From: Rhizobium sullae
GTDB taxonomy: Bacteria; Pseudomonadota; Alphaproteobacteria; Rhizobiales; Rhizobiaceae
Direction of reading: 5' to 3'
DNA length: 64,000 bases
Assembly: GCF_900169785.1 (NCBI RefSeq)
Contig: NZ_FWER01000018.1
Location: forward strand, 1-64,000
This document shows, piece by piece, positions 59,601-64,000 of the stretch. Numbering within the stretch: the stretch's first letter is position 1; the number at the start of each line of letters is the position of its first letter. Under the pieces are notes generated by a model. That model saw only the letters and a list, made by a program, of their open reading frames with translations, did not search any database and had not been told where the DNA came from. Made by a program: the position numbers and the translations under genes.

Positions 59601-60797
59601 ATGAACATTCATGAATATCAGGCCAAGGCTCTGCTGAAGAGCTATGGCGCGCCGGTCGCCGAAGGTGTGGCCATCTTCAAGGCCGACGAGGCTGAGGCTG
59701 CTGCAAAGCAATTGCCGGGTCCGCTCTACGTCGTGAAGAGCCAGATCCACGCCGGCGGCCGCGGCAAGGGCAAATTCAAGGAGCTCTCGCCGGAAGCCAA
59801 GGGTGGCGTTCGCCTTGCGAAGTCGATCGACGAAGTCACCGCCAATGTCAAGGAAATGCTTGGCAATACGCTGGTTACCAAGCAGACCGGTCCTGCCGGC
59901 AAGCAGGTCAACCGCCTCTACATCGAAGACGGCGCCGATATCGACCGCGAACTTTATCTCTCGATCCTCGTCGATCGTTCCGTCGGTCAGGTTGCCTTCG
60001 TCGTTTCGACCGAAGGCGGCATGGACATCGAGACCGTTGCGCACGACACGCCAGAGAAGATCATCACTGTCGCCATCGACCCGGCAATGGGCGTGACGGC
60101 TGAGGACAACAAGAAGCTTGCGGATGCTCTGAGGCTCGAAGGCGACGCCCGCAAGGATGGCGACACGCTGTTTCCGATCCTCTACAAGGCGTTCGTCGAA
60201 AAGGACATGAGCCTGCTCGAAGTCAATCCGCTGATCGTCATGAAGAACGGCCGCCTGCGCGTCCTCGACGCCAAGGTATCCTTCGACGGCAATGCGCTCT
60301 TCCGTCACGAAGATATCGTTGCGCTGCGCGACAAAACGGAAGAAGACGAGAAGGAAATCGAAGCCTCCAAATACGACCTCGCCTACGTTGCCCTCGACGG
60401 CAATATCGGCTGCATGGTCAATGGTGCAGGCCTTGCCATGGCGACCATGGACATCATCAAGCTCTACGGCGCCGAGCCTGCGAACTTCCTCGATGTCGGC
60501 GGCGGTGCTTCGAAGGAAAAGGTCACCGCGGCTTTCAAGATCATCACCGCTGATCCGGCCGTGAAAGGCATCCTGGTCAATATCTTCGGCGGCATCATGC
60601 GCTGCGACGTCATCGCCGAAGGCGTGATTGCGGCAGTGAAGGAAGTGGGCCTCCAGGTGCCGCTGGTCGTCCGTCTCGAAGGCACCAATGTAGAACTCGG
60701 CAAGAAAATCATACGAGAGAGCGGGCTGAACGTGATCCCTGCCGACGATCTTGACGACGCGGCGAAGAAGATCGTCGCTGCTGTGAAAGGGAACTAA
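59601..60797 (+). CDS. sucC: Succinyl-CoA synthetase beta subunit
   Basis: 398-residue ATP-grasp subunit that binds nucleotide and succinate. [12 protein letters not shown] at the N-terminus, [13 protein letters not shown] (about 46-58), the [14 protein letters not shown] segment and the [15 protein letters not shown] region (about 331-345) identify it. It begins 19 bp after mdh and 4 bp precede sucD. Confidence 0.97.
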   Translation: MNIHEYQAKALLKSYGAPVAEGVAIFKADEAEAAAKQLPGPLYVVKSQIHAGGRGKGKFKELSPEAKGGVRLAKSIDEVTANVKEMLGNTLVTKQTGPAGKQVNRLYIEDGADIDRELYLSILVDRSVGQVAFVVSTEGGMDIETVAHDTPEKIITVAIDPAMGVTAEDNKKLADALRLEGDARKDGDTLFPILYKAFVEKDMSLLEVNPLIVMKNGRLRVLDAKVSFDGNALFRHEDIVALRDKTEEDEKEIEASKYDLAYVALDGNIGCMVNGAGLAMATMDIIKLYGAEPANFLDVGGGASKEKVTAAFKIITADPAVKGILVNIFGGIMRCDVIAEGVIAAVKEVGLQVPLVVRLEGTNVELGKKIIRESGLNVIPADDLDDAAKKIVAAVKGN

Positions 60798-60800
60798 GGC

Positions 60801-61706
60801 ATGTCCATTCTCGTCAACAAAGATACCAAGGTCCTGGTCCAGGGGCTGACCGGCAAGACCGGCACTTTCCACACCGAGCAGGCGCTTGCTTATTACGGCA
60901 CCAAGATGGTGGGCGGCATCCATCCGAAGAAGGGCGGCGAGACCTGGGGATCGCTCGAAGGCGAAGCGCAATTGCCGATCTTCGCCTCCGTCGCCGAGGG
61001 CAAGGAAAAGACCGGCGCCGATGCATCGGTGATCTATGTGCCGCCGGCCGGCGCCGCCGAGGCGATCATCGAGGCGATCGAAGCGGAAATCCCGCTCATC
61101 ATCTGCATCACGGAAGGCATTCCGGTCGAGGACATGATCAAGGTCAAGTCCAAGCTCGACAAGTCGAAGTCGCGCCTGATCGGTCCGAACTGCCCGGGTG
61201 TTCTGACGCCTGAGGAATGCAAGATCGGCATCATGCCGGGCAACATCTTCCGCAAGGGCTCGGTCGGCGTTCTCTCGCGCTCCGGCACGCTGACCTACGA
61301 AGCCGTCTTCCAGACCTCGAATGAAGGCCTCGGCCAGACGACAGCTGTCGGCATCGGCGGCGACCCGGTCAAGGGCACCGAGTTCATCGATGTACTCGAG
61401 ATGTTCCTTGCGGACGACGAAACCAAGTCGATCATCATGATCGGCGAAATCGGCGGCTCGGCCGAAGAAGATGCGGCTCAGTTCCTGAAGGACGAAGCCA
61501 AGCGCGGACGCAAGAAGCCGATGGTCGGCTTCATCGCCGGGCGTACGGCACCTCCCGGCCGCACCATGGGCCATGCCGGTGCCGTTATTTCCGGCGGCAA
61601 GGGCGGTGCGGAAGACAAGATCTCGGCCATGGAATCGGCTGGCATCACGGTGTCCCCGTCTCCGGCCCGTCTCGGCAAGACGCTGGTTGAAGTCCTCAAG
61701 GGCTAA
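60801..61706 (+). CDS. sucD: Succinyl-CoA synthetase alpha subunit
   Basis: 301-residue subunit that binds CoA and carries the phosphohistidine. Conserved parts are [36 protein letters not shown] and [12 protein letters not shown] with the active His about residue 258. It converts succinyl-CoA to succinate with NTP formation. It is followed by a stem-loop before sucA. Confidence 0.97.
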   Translation: MSILVNKDTKVLVQGLTGKTGTFHTEQALAYYGTKMVGGIHPKKGGETWGSLEGEAQLPIFASVAEGKEKTGADASVIYVPPAGAAEAIIEAIEAEIPLIICITEGIPVEDMIKVKSKLDKSKSRLIGPNCPGVLTPEECKIGIMPGNIFRKGSVGVLSRSGTLTYEAVFQTSNEGLGQTTAVGIGGDPVKGTEFIDVLEMFLADDETKSIIMIGEIGGSAEEDAAQFLKDEAKRGRKKPMVGFIAGRTAPPGRTMGHAGAVISGGKGGAEDKISAMESAGITVSPSPARLGKTLVEVLKG

Positions 61707-61718
61707 GCCAACTTATAC

Positions 61719-61752
61719 CCGGGCGGAAGAAAGCATCTGCGCTTCCGCCCGG
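61719..61752 (+). other. Stem-loop between sucD and sucA
   Basis: A perfect 11-bp stem CCGGGCGGAAG/CTTCCGCCCGG with a 12-base loop, 13 bp after the sucD stop. No T-run follows, so it is more likely an mRNA-stabilising or processing structure than a terminator. Confidence 0.6.
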
Positions 61753-61869
61753 CCCCAAGTTTCGACAGCAGATGTGCCGCGGACAGGCGGTAAATTCGAA
61801 TGCGGCAGCCGGGTAGAGCCGGCAAATTCATCAAAGTCAGGAGGCGGGCGGAAAGCGTCCGCGTAAAAC

Positions 61870-64000
61870 CATGGCACGGCAAGAAGCCAACGAGCAGTTT
61901 CAGATCACCTCGTTTCTGGATGGCGCCAATGCTGCCTATATCGAGCAGCTCTATGCGCGCTACGAGGAGGATCCGTCTTCCGTCGACGATCAGTGGCGGA
62001 CTTTTTTCAAGGCTCTGGAAGACGATCCGAACGATGTGAAGAAGGCGGCCAAGGGTGCTTCCTGGCGCAAGAAGCACTGGCCGATCCAGGCCGGCGGCGA
62101 TCTCGTATCGGCGCTCGACGGCGATTGGGGCGCGGTCGAGAAGGTCATCGAAACCAAGGTGAAGGCAAAGGCCGAAGCTGCGGGCAAGCCGACCGACGGC
62201 GCCGACATTCTCCAGGCGACGCGCGATTCCGTCCGTGCCATCATGATGATCCGTGCCTATCGCATGCGCGGCCATCTGCATGCCAAGCTCGATCCGCTCG
62301 GCATCGCGGCGGCGGTCGAAGACTACAAGGAACTGTCGCCGGAAGCTTACGGCTTCACCCCAGCCGACTTTGATCGCAAGATCTTCATCGACAACGTGCT
62401 CGGTCTCGAATACGCGACCATTCCGCAGATGATCGAGATTCTCGAGCGGACCTATTGCTCGACACTCGGCGTCGAGTTCATGCACATGTCCAATCCGGAA
62501 GAAAAGGCCTGGATCCAGGAACGCATCGAAGGGCCGGACAAAGGCGTCGCATTCTCGCCGGAAGGCAAGAAGGCGATCCTTGCCAAGCTCATCGAGGCGG
62601 AAGGCTACGAGCAATTCCTCGACGTCAAGTTCAAGGGTACCAAGCGCTTCGGCCTCGATGGCGGCGAATCGCTGATCCCGGCTCTTGAGCAGATCCTGAA
62701 GCGCGGCGGCCACCTCGGCCTGAAGGAAGCCGTGTTCGGCATGGCGCATCGCGGCCGCCTGAATGTGCTTAGCCAGGTCATGGGCAAGCCACACCGTGCC
62801 ATCTTCCACGAGTTCAAGGGCGGTTCCTATGCACCCGACGAGGTCGAGGGTTCAGGTGACGTGAAGTACCATCTCGGCGCATCTTCCGACCGCGAATTCG
62901 ACGGCAACAAGGTTCACGTCTCGCTGACGGCAAACCCTTCGCACCTCGAAATCGTTGATCCGGTCGTCATGGGCAAGGTCCGCGCCAAGCAGGATATGAG
63001 CGCCACCGTCTGGGAAGGCGATATCATTCCGCTCTCCGAGCGCGCCAAGATTCTGCCGTTGCTGATCCATGGCGACGCGGCTTTCGCTGGCCAGGGCGTC
63101 ATCGCTGAAATTCTCGGCCTTTCGGGACTCCGCGGCCACCGTGTCGCCGGCACGATGCACGTCATCATCAACAACCAGATCGGCTTTACGACGAACCCGG
63201 CCTTCTCCCGCTCGTCGCCCTATCCGTCCGATGTTGCGAAGATGATCGAGGCACCGATCTTCCACGTCAATGGTGATGATCCGGAAGCTGTCGTCTACGC
63301 AGCCAAGATCGCGACCGAATTCCGCATGAAGTTCCACAAGCCTGTCGTGCTCGACATGTTCTGCTACCGGCGCTACGGCCACAACGAAGGTGATGAGCCG
63401 TCCTTCACCCAGCCGAAGATGTACAAGGTTATCCGTGGCCACAAGACGGTGTTCCAGCTTTACGCCGAGCGTCTTGTTGCGGAAGGCCTGCTGACCGAAG
63501 GCGAAGTCGAGAAGATGAAGGCCGACTGGCGCGCCCATCTCGAGCAGGAGTTCGAGGCCGGGCAATCCTACAAGCCGAACAAGGCCGACTGGCTGGACGG
63601 CGAATGGTCTGGCCTGCGCACGGCAGACAACGCCGACGAGCAGCGCCGTGGCAAGACGGCCGTGCCGATGAAGCAGTTGAAGGAGATCGGCCGCAAGTTG
63701 TCGGAAATCCCGGCGGGCTTCCACGCGCACCGCACGATCCAGCGCTTCATGGAAAACCGGGCCAACATGATCCAGACGGGCGAAGGCATCGACTGGGCAA
63801 TGGGTGAGGCGTTGGCATTCGGCGCGCTCTGCCTCGAAGGACATAAGATCCGCCTTTCAGGTCAGGATTGCGAACGCGGCACTTTCTCGCAGCGCCATTC
63901 GGTCCTCTACGATCAGGAAACTGAAGAACGCTATATCCCGCTCGCCAACCTGTCGCCGACGCAGGCCCGTTACGAAGTCATCAATTCGATGCTTTCCGAA
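61870..64000 (+). CDS. sucA: 2-Oxoglutarate dehydrogenase E1 component, 5' part
   Basis: Thiamine-diphosphate-dependent E1 subunit; only the first 710 codons lie in the window, and the gene runs past the right edge. The N-terminal segment (SFLDGANAAYIEQLYARYEEDP) is typical, as are the EEKAWIQERIEGP, GMAHRGRLNVL, HGDAAFAGQGV, INNQIGFTTNP and YGHNEGDEPSFTQP segments of the ThDP-binding region. The ATG at 61870 follows the sucD-sucA spacer; it probably belongs to the mdh-sucCDAB operon. Confidence 0.95.

Overview
The window is a stretch of alphaproteobacterial chromosome, most likely from the family Rhizobiaceae (Rhizobium/Agrobacterium group). The evidence is the combination of gene families (UPF0314/DUF2585, DUF2794, IalB, Omp19-like lipoprotein, alphaproteobacterial Mic60 next to HemY, ccmABCDG, sdhCDAB close to mdh-sucCDA), the uniformly GC-rich coding, and rhizobial-type GC-rich palindromic repeats. 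I see no prophage, IS element, tRNA, rRNA or CRISPR array. Nearly all of it is conserved core genome; the oddities are small ones.

Layout. 1-2.4 kb: minus-strand translation/secretion operon ffh - chorismate mutase - rpsP. 2.4-5.1 kb: an intergenic stretch holding a decayed 5-oxoprolinase C-terminus, then a divergent EF-G paralogue. 5.2-10.3 kb: plus-strand run dapF-mtaB-ftsY-yciB(ispZ)-DUF2585. 10.3-13.4 kb: minus-strand cytochrome c maturation genes ccmABCDG, divergent from acnA (13.6-16.3 kb). 16.5-26.2 kb: small accessory/housekeeping genes (DUF1223, DUF2794, GNAT, Bax-inhibitor-1 protein with a probable ybhL leader RNA, an FtsX-type ABC exporter, TesA-like esterase, thpR, LMW-PTP, phhB, DUF1232, IalB). 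26.4-30.5 kb: rlmN and a three-gene ABC importer. 30.5-38.7 kb: two LysE exporters, an SDR, argG, an orphan protein, an M3 peptidase and a Tat-exported PhoD. 38.8-42.7 kb: typA, GNAT, ppa, DUF167-YggT. 42.8-48.7 kb: minus-strand GATase, TerB, HemY, Mic60, hemD, hemC, divergent from tsaD-gpsA-YciI-EVE-METTL20-type methyltransferase (48.8-52.2 kb). 52.2-52.7 kb: a secreted protein with an upstream CtrA-type box. 53.0-64.0 kb: TCA-cycle genes sdhCDAB, (lipoprotein, zapE), mdh, sucC, sucD and the 5' part of sucA.

How the genes work together: SRP (Ffh) and its receptor (FtsY) are both present. Three tRNA/rRNA modification genes occur (mtaB, rlmN, tsaD); MtaB acts on the t6A base that TsaD makes. 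Haem synthesis (hemC, hemD), cytochrome c maturation (ccm), aconitase and succinate dehydrogenase form an iron/haem/respiration theme. A dyad between ccmA and acnA resembles an Irr-type (ICE) site.

The most notable signals are: (1) two inverted copies of a GC-rich palindromic repeat translated in frame inside the acidic domain of FtsY; (2) a second palindromic element separating ccmA from ccmB; (3) the HemY-Mic60 pair, a bacterial mitofilin homologue; (4) a probable ybhL leader RNA; (5) CtrA-type boxes before two genes of unknown role; (6) the 5-oxoprolinase remnant; (7) several strong stem-loops between genes. I do not see a wholly new multi-gene system here.
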